64,000 bases of DNA, from assembly GCA_910579275.1 (NCBI GenBank), contig CAJTTO010000019.1, positions 7,124 through 71,123 on the forward strand, in the 5' to 3' direction. The notes beneath the pieces were generated by a model, which did no database searches, was not told where the DNA came from, and saw nothing but the letters and a program-made list of their open reading frames with translations. This document shows positions 13,883 to 21,415 of this stretch, piece after piece (the stretch's first letter is position 1; each line of letters starts with the position of its first letter). The stretch is from an uncultured Lachnospiraceae bacterium (lineage in GTDB: Bacteria > Bacillota > Clostridia > Lachnospirales > Lachnospiraceae). Position numbers and translations under genes: made by a program.

Positions 13883-14197
13883 CTATTTCTTGGAGCCGCC
13901 GGACTGTGCACCTTCTGCCGGGGCGGCTGTCCTGCCTGCCGGGGACGGTTCGCCAACAATCGGTGATGCCGCAATCCCGAGGAGCCTGAGACTCTTGTAT
14001 TCGCTGTTGTACTCCACGTTGAACACTTCAGGCTTTCCTGTCGAAACGGATACATACACGCTTTCTGGGCAGTTTACCTGTCCGACCTCCTCACCCTGCA
14101 TTACGGAAAGCTTATAGTACGTGGTCTGTCCGTCCTTGCTAAGTTTAGGTTCACATTTTGCGAGCACCAGCAGTTCTGTTTTCATTGTAATTTTCAT
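13883..14197 (-). CDS. Probable ssDNA-binding protein (gene V-like)
   Basis: A 104-residue protein with an about 80-residue beta-rich domain (MKITMKTELLVLAK..., LSKDGQTTYYKLSVMQG, PESVYVSVSTGKPEVFNVE in part) and a disordered Pro/Ala/Gly tail ending GGSKK. Length, strand-rich pattern and position near rep-type early genes suit the ssDNA-binding proteins that coat filamentous phage DNA before assembly and repress translation of phage messages. Similarity is by pattern rather than a diagnostic motif. The start at 14197 follows GGAAAAGAAAAC. Confidence 0.55.
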   Translation of the reverse strand: MKITMKTELLVLAKCEPKLSKDGQTTYYKLSVMQGEEVGQVNCPESVYVSVSTGKPEVFNVEYNSEYKSLRLLGIAASPIVGEPSPAGRTAAPAEGAQSGGSKK

Positions 14198-14234
14198 GTT
14201 TTCTTTTCCTTTCTTGTTTTGCCTTTTCCGTTAT

Positions 14235-14322
14235 GGGGACGGTAAATTTGAACCTTTTTGTCCCCACAACTTTATTGGTTGGTTAGTGAGTGAGTATGTA
14301 TATACAGTCCGGAGTGCCGGAC
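14235..14322. other. Two inverted repeats between the HTH and ssDNA-binding protein genes
   Basis: TGGGGAC near 14235 pairs with GTCCCCA near 14264. A perfect GTCCGG-AGTG-CCGGAC hairpin lies at 14307-14322. They may be binding sites of the adjacent HTH protein or a weak terminator/processing site. Confidence 0.5.
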
Positions 14323-14337
14323 GCTATACCGTGCCTG

Positions 14338-15159
14338 TCAGTTCCACGACATGCTGATTGTTACGGCACACTGGAAGCCATCCTGCGACAGTGTCTTCCT
14401 TATTAGGTCAAGGATGTCGTTTTTCTGCCTGTCAAAGTCCTCCAGACTCGTGACCGTGAGGAGGCTGTTTGTCCTTGCGTAATGCGCCTTGTCCCCTGCG
14501 GGTTCACGTTTGCCATCCGGTGTCTTGCCTGTACCGCTGTCAGGTGCGCCACTGTCGGTTATGCCGTTGTCAGGCGTACCATTATCCGAATTGTTGTTTT
14601 TGGGCTTGTCCTCCATGAGGGAAAGCCCCCTGATACGGTTTTTTATTTCCGCGCATGTAAGGGTGGAATCAATCCCGAGTTCCTCAATCTGCTGGTCATC
14701 AAGACCGGAATCGTAAAGGATTATCAGCTGTGTCGGGGAATACATCCTGTAAGGGTCTTTCAGACTGCTGATTTCCCCTGTGTCCGCATCACGTTCCGTG
14801 CCAAATCGGCGTGCAACGTGGATATAGTTGTAGGTGGATGTCCTGCCGATTCCGAAACAGTCCCTTGCAAAACTTTCTATGTTTTCGTATCCGTCGAATT
14901 CGTATGCGCTGGTGGCGTCTATCCATTCAAGGGCATAGGCAATCTTGAAAAAGGATTTTTTTATGGCAAGGAGTGCGTCATTTATTTTCCTGATGTGGGC
15001 GGTGTACGACTTTCCGTCGGCTAATGGTGCAGCAGCTATTACGTCAGTTTCCGCAATGACTTCTGCGGGGACTGCTGCGGTTTCCGTGTTTTCTGTCTGG
15101 CTGTTTTCCGCATTGTCAAACATGTCGGAAATTGTTTTCCTGCTTGTCCTCTTTCCCAT
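14338..15159 (-). CDS. HTH-containing DNA-binding protein
   Basis: A 273-residue protein. An acidic, disordered N-terminus is followed by a helical domain (about 50-125) with the GYENIESFARDCFGIGRTST...YNYIHVARRF pattern. That pattern is common in plasmid and phage DNA-binding proteins, where the second half reads as a helix-turn-helix. A second helical part (LDDQQIEELGID) and a long disordered Asn/Asp/Gly linker come before a short C-terminal domain. Likely a regulator or replication accessory protein of the phage. The start at 15159 follows AGGCGGTGTTTGC. Residue-level function unknown. Confidence 0.6.
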   Translation of the reverse strand: MGKRTSRKTISDMFDNAENSQTENTETAAVPAEVIAETDVIAAAPLADGKSYTAHIRKINDALLAIKKSFFKIAYALEWIDATSAYEFDGYENIESFARDCFGIGRTSTYNYIHVARRFGTERDADTGEISSLKDPYRMYSPTQLIILYDSGLDDQQIEELGIDSTLTCAEIKNRIRGLSLMEDKPKNNNSDNGTPDNGITDSGAPDSGTGKTPDGKREPAGDKAHYARTNSLLTVTSLEDFDRQKNDILDLIRKTLSQDGFQCAVTISMSWN

Positions 15160-15174
15160 GCAAACACCGCCTTT

Positions 15175-15588
15175 CTATATACCGTAGTTTTCCATTAACA
15201 AATTAAGGTGCACAAAGACTTCATACTTTCCAATGTAGTCCCTGACATCTAATGCAAAAGCCTTGTACTGCTGTAACTGTGTTTCCAGCTCCTCTATCTT
15301 TGCAAGGCATGCGATTGTGGCACATTCAGCTTTGGAAGTCTCAATTCTATTACAAAATTTCTCTTTTCTTAATTTGATGATTTCAAAGTCCAGACTGTCC
15401 TTTACCTTGCAGGCAGATTCATAAAGATTTTCCATCACGCACAGGGAACTGTTCTGCCATATTTCAGACAGGTCACCGTCTGTAATGTCTTCAAAAGTAT
15501 CATAAATCTTACTGATTTTCTCGAACCAGTAATCATCAATTTCACATGCAATTAAATTTTCAAATTCTGTTTTCGTCATAATATCCAT
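15175..15588 (-). CDS. Coiled-coil protein of unknown function
   Basis: A 137-residue, mostly helical protein starting MDIMTKTEFENLIACEIDD, with a long heptad-like stretch in the second half (IACLAKIEELETQLQQYKA). It is acidic and Cys-containing. Upstream lies a roughly 45-bp leader that is repeated before the next gene upstream (15962), including a copy of the hairpin motif 18 nt before the start. No family recognised; position suggests an early phage gene. Confidence 0.6.
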   Translation of the reverse strand: MDIMTKTEFENLIACEIDDYWFEKISKIYDTFEDITDGDLSEIWQNSSLCVMENLYESACKVKDSLDFEIIKLRKEKFCNRIETSKAECATIACLAKIEELETQLQQYKAFALDVRDYIGKYEVFVHLNLLMENYGI

Positions 15589-15597
15589 TCCTTTCCG

Positions 15598-15641
15598 CTT
15601 ACCCTGTTCAATTATTGAACTAGAGCCCCTTTACATGGGTT
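15598..15641 (-). promoter_or_regulatory. Repeated leader element, copy 1
   Basis: Minus strand: TTGAACCCATGTAAAGGGGCTC, then the hairpin motif and CAGGGTAA (quoted in pieces). A near-identical block precedes the gene at 15962. GAACCC and GGGGCTC can also pair. Confidence 0.7.
15606..15620 (-). repeat. 15-nt hairpin motif, copy 4
   Basis: Perfect palindrome GTTCAATAATTGAAC on the minus strand, 18 nt upstream of the start at 15588. Confidence 0.78.
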
Positions 15642-15698
15642 CAATTGATTATTTCTTTTTTTTATTTTACAGGGGGACTTGTAATCCCCCATTTATTT

Positions 15699-15962
15699 TT
15701 AATATCTGTCAAGACCAACCATTTCAAGCGTTCTTGTTATTACGTCGATTTCTGCCTTGCCATACTGTGCTTCTGTAAGAACTTGCACAAGATATGGAAT
15801 GTCAATGTCCTGGACTAACGGATTTTCTTTGATTGTAACAATTTCACCGTTACCACTTACAAATTCAGATGCTTCCTTTTTGTTTGGCGCGGGAACTGTT
15901 ACCTTAAATACTCCATCCTTACCGTCGTCAAGATACATGTCATAAACCTTAAATTTCTTCAT
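15699..15962 (-). CDS. 87-residue protein, first gene of the phage early operon
   Basis: Starts MKKFKVYDMYLDDGKDGVFK. A small mixed alpha/beta protein with a short EIVTIKENP strand and a helical C-terminus. ATG 15962 is preceded by GAAAGGAAAGATATAAAT. It is the outermost gene on the right end of the element, with the repeated leader upstream. No family recognised. Confidence 0.6.
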   Translation of the reverse strand: MKKFKVYDMYLDDGKDGVFKVTVPAPNKKEASEFVSGNGEIVTIKENPLVQDIDIPYLVQVLTEAQYGKAEIDVITRTLEMVGLDRY

Positions 15963-15981
15963 ATTTATATCTTTCCTTTCT

Positions 15982-16026
15982 ATTACCCTGTCCAATAACT
16001 GGACTAGAGCCCCTCTACATGGGTTC
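15982..16026 (-). promoter_or_regulatory. Repeated leader element, copy 2
   Basis: TGAACCCATGTAGAGGGGCTCTAG followed by the hairpin and CAGGGTAA on the minus strand (in pieces: TGAACCCATGTAGAGGGG, CTCTAG). It differs from copy 1 mostly at paired hairpin positions. Confidence 0.7.
15990..16004 (-). repeat. 15-nt hairpin motif, copy 5 (covarying)
   Basis: Minus strand GTCCAGTTATTGGAC. Compared with copy 4, a U-A pair has become C-G, and an A-U pair a G-U wobble, so pairing of the minus-strand transcript is kept. Confidence 0.75.
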
Positions 16027-16071
16027 ATTTATTTGAACTATTTGTTATTACATATTCATTATACAATTTTC

Positions 16072-16087
16072 AAAACATGTTGATAAT
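16072..16087. repeat. Right direct repeat, candidate attR
   Basis: Exact copy of 3583-3598, located 20 bp before the -35 box of the TetR gene. Confidence 0.65.
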
Positions 16088-16107
16088 AGTTTATTCTAAA
16101 TCCCATC

Positions 16108-16148
16108 TTGACAAATCATTTGGAAAACACTATAATGAACAATGTTCA
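16108..16148 (+). promoter_or_regulatory. Promoter and probable operator of the TetR gene
   Basis: Perfect TTGACA (16108-16113), 17-nt spacer, TATAAT (16131-16136). The palindrome TGAACAATGTTCA (16136-16148) covers the expected transcription start, a likely autoregulatory TetR operator. Confidence 0.8.
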
Positions 16149-16169
16149 GTATGAAAGGAGGGATACCCC

Positions 16170-16727
16170 GTGAATACCATTATCACATCTAAAGAAGCTA
16201 TTTTAGACAAGAGCCGGCACTTGGTGGCAACGGAGGGCTGGTCAGCCGTCAGCATTCGAACCGTCGCTGCCGCATGTGGCGTTTCCGCTGGCTCCATCTA
16301 CAACTATTTTGCGTCCAAGTCCGAGCTAGTCACAGCCACTGTGGAAAGCATCTGGCATGATATCTTCCACTTTTCAGAGCGTCAGTCCGAATTTGACAGT
16401 TTCACAGACTGTGTGCAGTGGATTTTTGACAGCATAAAAACAGGCAGCGAAACATATCCCGGCTTTTTCTCCTCGCACTCCATGCATTTTTTAGGAAGCG
16501 ACAAGACAGACGGGAAACAGCTGATGGCACAGTCATGGGCGCACATTCAGGCAGAACTTTTTCGTGTTTTGGAAAAAGATAAGAAGATCCGTTCCGGCGT
16601 TTTTGACGAAATATTGACGCCGCAGAAATTTGTAGATATCGTATTTTCACTCATTATTTCCGCACTGATTCGCCAAAATTATGACGACAGCAGTGTTCTG
16701 GAACTCATCAGACGAATTATTTATTGA
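16170..16727 (+). CDS. TetR/AcrR-family transcriptional regulator
   Basis: A 185-residue protein with the N-terminal TetR DNA-binding domain (ILDKSRHLVATEGW, SIRTVAAACGVSAGSIYNYF) and a ligand-binding C-terminal domain of no obvious specificity. It starts at GTG 16170 after AAAGGAGGGATACCCC. It is followed 45 bp later by a 7-TM protein gene in the same direction, probably its regulatory target. A palindrome at the promoter suggests autorepression. Confidence 0.88.
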   Translation: MNTIITSKEAILDKSRHLVATEGWSAVSIRTVAAACGVSAGSIYNYFASKSELVTATVESIWHDIFHFSERQSEFDSFTDCVQWIFDSIKTGSETYPGFFSSHSMHFLGSDKTDGKQLMAQSWAHIQAELFRVLEKDKKIRSGVFDEILTPQKFVDIVFSLIISALIRQNYDDSSVLELIRRIIY

Positions 16728-16772
16728 TTTTATACAGGGAAAATCCCGAAAATATTTTAGGAGGAAAAACTT

Positions 16773-17441
16773 ATGCAGGCTATCGTAGAAACATTATTTG
16801 ACACAGTTTACCTAATCACAGTCATTACCCTCGGAATCATCATAATTCGCAAAAGCAATGCGCGCAGACAATACCGGCTGTTCGGCATTATGGCAGTCGT
16901 GCTTGGGCTTGGCGACTCCTTCCATCTGGTTCCGCGCGCACTCGCGCTGTGCACCACCGGACTGGAAAACTATACCGTTGCCCTCGGTGTCGGCAAGCTC
17001 ATCACCTCCGTCACAATGACGATTTTTTACATTCTCTTGTATTATGTATGGCGGAGCCGCTATCACATTTCCGGAAAAAACGGGATAACGGCTGTCGTAT
17101 ACCTGTTGTCCGCACTCCGTGTCCTTTTGTGTCTCTGTCCGCAAAACGGCTGGCTGCGTCCAAATCCGCCACTCGTATGGGGCATTTACCGCAACATTCC
17201 TTTTGCATTGTTTGGTCTGCTCATTATCGTACTGTTTTTTCAGGAGGCGAGACGGCAGCATGACACTGCCTTTCAGTATATGTGGCTGACCATTGTGCTA
17301 AGCTTTGGTTTTTACATTCCCGTTGTGCTATGGACAGACTCAATTCCCATGATTGGCATGCTTATGATACCAAAAACCTGCGCCTATGTATGGACTGTCC
17401 TGATTGGCTATCGGGCAATGCGCAGCGAAAACGAAGCTTAG
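16773..17441 (+). CDS. Seven-transmembrane protein of unknown function
   Basis: A 222-residue integral membrane protein with about seven hydrophobic helices and short loops. The first two helices are separated by a RKSNARRQYR loop. A conserved-looking GDSFHLVPR segment lies in the third helix region. The start follows AGGAGGAAAAACTT. It is probably co-transcribed with the TetR gene and ends convergently, overlapping the response regulator stop by 4 bp. No transporter or enzyme family recognised. Confidence 0.7.
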   Translation: MQAIVETLFDTVYLITVITLGIIIIRKSNARRQYRLFGIMAVVLGLGDSFHLVPRALALCTTGLENYTVALGVGKLITSVTMTIFYILLYYVWRSRYHISGKNGITAVVYLLSALRVLLCLCPQNGWLRPNPPLVWGIYRNIPFALFGLLIIVLFFQEARRQHDTAFQYMWLTIVLSFGFYIPVVLWTDSIPMIGMLMIPKTCAYVWTVLIGYRAMRSENEA

Positions 17442-18217
17442 GACGTTTCGCACAAAATCTTTTGAATTTCCTGAAGCAGCCGTTCCTTCACCGGCGGCTT
17501 CAGGAAATATCCTGCCGGTTTTAATTTCAGCACTGCCTCAATGTTTTCGCGGTCGTTTATCGCAGTCAGGAATACCACAGGAATGCTCGTTAAATCCGCG
17601 TCGGCACGTATCATTTCCAGTGTCATTTTCCCGTCGCAGACCGGCATTTCATAGTCCAGCAAAATCAAATCCGGTCTCTTTTTTCCGATGGAAGTCATTG
17701 CCTGCGCGCCGGAAATCGCCATGGCAACCTCATAGGTATCCTCCAGCATTGCCTTTATCGTCCGAAGTGCCGTACCGTTGTCATCCACGACCAGAATCCG
17801 TTTTTTTCCACCATTGTCTCTGTTTTCCTGCAGTGCCGCCTGCTCGACTTTCCCCTCCTCGAGGCCAAGCCGTCTGCACACTGCGTTCATAATCACCGTA
17901 TTCTCCACAGGACGAATCAGATTTTCAAACTGCTCTCCCTCATAATACTTAAAAAATCTGCCACTCTCCTCTTTTGTCCCAATGGTCAGTACCGGAATCT
18001 GCGCATACTGGTCACTCAGCAGGAAAAAGATGGACGTGTCGATGTCATAAGCGCCAATCAGGCTGATAACCACCATATCAGGGTTTACAATTTTTAACAT
18101 GCCCTCCAGAACACCCGCGTTCTCTGAGCAGAGCTGCACATGAAAATACTGGGACAAGAATTGATTTGTCTCGTTCACCACGGTATTAAACTTTCCAATT
18201 AAAAGTATCTTTTTCAT
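17438..18217 (-). CDS. Response regulator with degenerate plus intact receiver domains
   Basis: A 259-residue protein. Residues 1-115 resemble a receiver domain without a clear phospho-acceptor set. Residues about 140-255 form a complete receiver: ILVVDDNG (acidic pair), LILLDYEMPVCDG (phospho-Asp), FLTA and the KP lysine in FLKPPVK. There is no DNA-binding output domain, so it probably acts in a phosphorelay or by protein contact. It follows the hybrid kinase by about 20 bp, implying one system. The start at ATG 18217 has GGAGG 5 nt upstream. Confidence 0.82.
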   Translation of the reverse strand: MKKILLIGKFNTVVNETNQFLSQYFHVQLCSENAGVLEGMLKIVNPDMVVISLIGAYDIDTSIFFLLSDQYAQIPVLTIGTKEESGRFFKYYEGEQFENLIRPVENTVIMNAVCRRLGLEEGKVEQAALQENRDNGGKKRILVVDDNGTALRTIKAMLEDTYEVAMAISGAQAMTSIGKKRPDLILLDYEMPVCDGKMTLEMIRADADLTSIPVVFLTAINDRENIEAVLKLKPAGYFLKPPVKERLLQEIQKILCETS

Positions 18218-18240
18218 TTCGTCCTCCAATCACTGCGACA

Positions 18241-21200
18241 TTACTTTGATTCAGTCTTTGATTCTGCCTTCCGTCCTGCCATTTGTCCTGACAGCAGATT
18301 TGCAAGTCGTTCGGATTCCTCCGGATCCAGATTGGTCACTGCCTCTGCAAGTTTTTGGATATTCTGCCCGATTTCTGCCGGATAATCATATTCCCTCAGC
18401 TGTTTCATCCATTCGTCCGCCCGATCAATTTCCATCTCCTGCATGCTGACACGCACCATCTCAACAAGTGCCTGTATCACGGAATAATCGGTAACTTCCT
18501 TCCCTGTTCCGGTTCCGATGCCAAAAATCCCCTTCAATTTCAGCCTGTAACTGCGCCATTCTTCCAAGAATATCGCAGTCATAGACATAATCACATCTAT
18601 TCTACCACCTTTTGCAGCAGATTCCAATACCCTAGCCATACCTGACAATGGTATAATTCCGATTGTTGCCGCAAGGCTCTTCATCGCATGTACCTGAATG
18701 CGGTATGACTCCAAATAATTTTCCTCTTTACACTGCTCATATGCCTGTTCCAGACAATCTGCCGCCGCGTCAATCTGGTCATAAAATTCCTTGACCGTAT
18801 ATGTAATCAATTCCATATCCGGCAGATGCAGCCATGCATAATTCCAGTCAATCCCGTCCACAAGAGGCAGTTTTTCCAAATCCGTTTCCGGAGCCGCCTG
18901 CGCTGACGGCATTTTGGGTGATTCCGCCGGTGACCGCAGCAACGTTTCCGGCAGCATATTTTGAATCATTTTTTCAAGTTTATCCGGAACAATCGGTTTC
19001 GACAGAAAATCGTCAAACCCCTCCGACAGATAAGCTTCTTTTGCCCCTGACACAGCATTCGCCGTCAGTACGACAACAGGCGTATCTTTACAAGGGGACT
19101 CCGCCAGCGCTTTTATGCGGTGCAGCGTTTCCACTCCATCCATTTCCGGCATCATATGATCCAAAAAGATTAGGTCATAGCGGTTCTCCTGAACAAGCTG
19201 CAGGCACTCTGCGCCGCCGGCAGCTTCCGTCACCTGAATCTTTGTCTCTTTCAGCAGATTTCGCAGCACCTTGCGGTTTACGGCATTATCATCCACCACC
19301 AGTATCTTTGCATCCGGCGCATAAAGCGTTGTTTCATAGTTAAAATTCTCTGCCATATTCTGTACTTTTGACTCAAAATCACCAATCGGTGTATGGTCGA
19401 TTATCTTTTGTTCCAGCTCAAAGTAAAACAGAGAACCCTTTCCGTATTCACTCTCAACATGCAGTCTGCTGCCCAGCAGTGCCAGCAGCTGAATCGTAAT
19501 ACTCATTCCCAGTCCGGTACCTTCAATATTGCGGTTTCTATCCTCCTCAATCCGCTCAAACTCTGCGGAAAGTTTCGGCAAGTCTTCTGGCTTGATTCCA
19601 ATTCCTGTGTCCTCCACCTCAAAGCGCAGCACTGCCGTCTCACCCGCAACATGTGTTCGAACCCGCAGCCAGACCGTTCCCTCGTGCGTGTATTTGACTG
19701 CATTGGTCAGAATGTTGATTAATATTTGCCGTATCCGCACATCGTCCCCATATAAGCGGGAAGGAATATCATGGTCAACGGCAACCTCCAGCTTAAGCGC
19801 CTTGTCCGTCGCGCGCTGTGATGTCATATTTACCAAATCATGAATCAGGCTGCTGATATCATACACGACTGGCACAATCTCCATTTTTCCGGAATCAATC
19901 TTGGAAAAATCCAGAATGTCATTAATCAGCGACAGCAAGGACTGACCTGCCGTGTAAATATCCATCGCGTATTCCCTGACATTTTGTTCCTTCGACTCCC
20001 GCAGAATCATCTCGTCCATGCCAAGCACTGCATTGATTGGCGTGCGGATTTCGTGAGACATCTGCGCAAGAAATTTTCCTTTTGCCTCATTTGCAGCAAG
20101 CGCTTCGTGCCTTGCTGTATCTGCTTCCTTGTTCGCCTGTGCCAGCAGTTTATTCTGCTCTTCTGCCGCCCTCACTTTTTCCTCCGCGTCCAACCGGTAT
20201 TCCTTTGAAATCTGCAAGATGTGCAGGATTGCCAGCAGCATTCCGGATGACGTCATACCATGTAACTCTGCCACTTTTGCAAAAGCGTACATAGAAAAAA
20301 AATTCAGAACTATCTTGACCGTTTCCCCTGTCAGCAGCAAAAGAATGGATAAAATCGGTAAAATTTTCTGGCAGCGGCTGCTTTTATTTTTCATCTGCAG
20401 CAGGCTGACAAGCCCCGTCGCACAGACAAGGCAGACAACCGCTGTCGATACATCCGCCATGTCTGTCAGGTTCCATATCCCTATCCATTCCAGTAAAATC
20501 TGTGCCAGCGCATTACAGATGGCTATACACAGTAGCCCTGCAAAGCGGCGCTGATAAATGCTGCGCAGATTCCGCTCAAAATAGAGTGCCAGAAACACAG
20601 GAAGCATCAGCATCAGATGTTCCTGTATCACATAGGCATTGTACATATCAAAAAAAATGTTCAGGGTGCCTGTGCCGATAAAGCAGTAAACGCCTGCTGT
20701 GAGACCAAACAGTCCGAGATAAAACTCACCCCGGCTTGGCTGGCTGGTGTACCGGCGAATCATCGCAAGCACAAACATGATAATTGCTGTAATCACAATC
20801 AGCAGGCAGCAGACAATGTCCGCCAGATTGCTGCCCACCAGCCCGATTACAATGGTATCGCTTGTCTCCACAATAACGTTGCCTAATGCAATCTCCCTGT
20901 CCTGATTCAGCACGGTCAGTTCAATGCACAGTTCTCCCCAAGTCCCGCCATCCGCAATGACATCCGGAATATTCACATAGTGTTCCCCGTCCGAACGAAC
21001 ATTCGGTAAATCCTGCTGATAGCGCAGCTCTCCATCCAAAAGGACACGCACATCCGCATTCTCGGTGGAAAACCGCAGTGTCAGATTCGAATATTCTTCC
21101 GGCAGTGTATTTTGAAAAATAATTGTCTCTGAATCCTGAACTTTTCCTGAATAGGGCAGATTCACTTCCGCCTTCTCCACACTCTCCGGAGTTGTCATTA

Positions 21201-21342
21201 GCCAGCCCTCATCCAAATAATATTCAAGCTTCTCGTATGGCATGGACGCCTCCCCATACTCTGGATGCCGGAAAAACGCTATCACCATAAGGACAGCGAC
21301 CAAAAATATAATCATTCCTGAAAATTTTCGTATATATTTCAT
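18241..21342 (-). CDS. Hybrid sensor histidine kinase (7TM sensor, HisKA, HATPase, REC, Hpt)
   Basis: A protein of about 1033 residues. It has an N-terminal membrane helix, an extracellular beta-rich domain (about 35-160), a block of seven membrane helices (about 165-380) as in 7TMR-DISM sensors and a coiled coil. The HisKA domain has its histidine in MSHEIRTP (about residue 430), followed by HATPase (DTGIGI, GTGLGMSI), a receiver (ILVVDDNA, FLDHMMPEMDG) and a C-terminal Hpt domain (HAMKSLAATIG). All phosphorelay residues appear present. It probably signals to the adjacent response regulator. The chosen start follows a rather distant GGAAAG site; the true start may differ by some codons. Confidence 0.85.
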   Translation of the reverse strand: MKYIRKFSGMIIFLVAVLMVIAFFRHPEYGEASMPYEKLEYYLDEGWLMTTPESVEKAEVNLPYSGKVQDSETIIFQNTLPEEYSNLTLRFSTENADVRVLLDGELRYQQDLPNVRSDGEHYVNIPDVIADGGTWGELCIELTVLNQDREIALGNVIVETSDTIVIGLVGSNLADIVCCLLIVITAIIMFVLAMIRRYTSQPSRGEFYLGLFGLTAGVYCFIGTGTLNIFFDMYNAYVIQEHLMLMLPVFLALYFERNLRSIYQRRFAGLLCIAICNALAQILLEWIGIWNLTDMADVSTAVVCLVCATGLVSLLQMKNKSSRCQKILPILSILLLLTGETVKIVLNFFSMYAFAKVAELHGMTSSGMLLAILHILQISKEYRLDAEEKVRAAEEQNKLLAQANKEADTARHEALAANEAKGKFLAQMSHEIRTPINAVLGMDEMILRESKEQNVREYAMDIYTAGQSLLSLINDILDFSKIDSGKMEIVPVVYDISSLIHDLVNMTSQRATDKALKLEVAVDHDIPSRLYGDDVRIRQILINILTNAVKYTHEGTVWLRVRTHVAGETAVLRFEVEDTGIGIKPEDLPKLSAEFERIEEDRNRNIEGTGLGMSITIQLLALLGSRLHVESEYGKGSLFYFELEQKIIDHTPIGDFESKVQNMAENFNYETTLYAPDAKILVVDDNAVNRKVLRNLLKETKIQVTEAAGGAECLQLVQENRYDLIFLDHMMPEMDGVETLHRIKALAESPCKDTPVVVLTANAVSGAKEAYLSEGFDDFLSKPIVPDKLEKMIQNMLPETLLRSPAESPKMPSAQAAPETDLEKLPLVDGIDWNYAWLHLPDMELITYTVKEFYDQIDAAADCLEQAYEQCKEENYLESYRIQVHAMKSLAATIGIIPLSGMARVLESAAKGGRIDVIMSMTAIFLEEWRSYRLKLKGIFGIGTGTGKEVTDYSVIQALVEMVRVSMQEMEIDRADEWMKQLREYDYPAEIGQNIQKLAEAVTNLDPEESERLANLLSGQMAGRKAESKTESK

Positions 21343-21415
21343 TTTTCTATGCTTACTTCTTTCCTTTTCTCTAACGTATAATCGGTTCTTTGTGACTTGT
21401 GCAGATAAAAAATTT

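Larger units (their letters stand above)
3583..16087. mobile_element. Inovirus-like filamentous prophage, about 12.5 kb
   Basis: The segment is bounded by an exact 16-bp direct repeat and encodes a set typical of filamentous phages in the typical order on one strand. From high to low coordinate: HTH protein, ssDNA-binding protein, non-coding region, small membrane proteins, pVIII-like coat, large pIII-like protein, pVI-like protein, Zot/pI ATPase, HUH Rep. An IS30-type transposase ends the element, and no tyrosine or serine integrase is present. All long genes appear open, so it could be a functional prophage. Filamentous phages of Gram-positive bacteria are known but sparsely studied (for example Clostridium CAK1 and metagenomic inoviruses); Spiroplasma plectroviruses also carry IS30-like transposases. 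The assignment is inferred from gene content, with Zot, Rep and coat the strongest calls. Confidence 0.87.

Noticed and set aside
3794..16004. Classical repressor operators for the 15-bp palindromes
   Set aside because: Variant copies lose duplex symmetry but keep pairing as minus-strand RNA, and positions are close to start codons rather than promoters.
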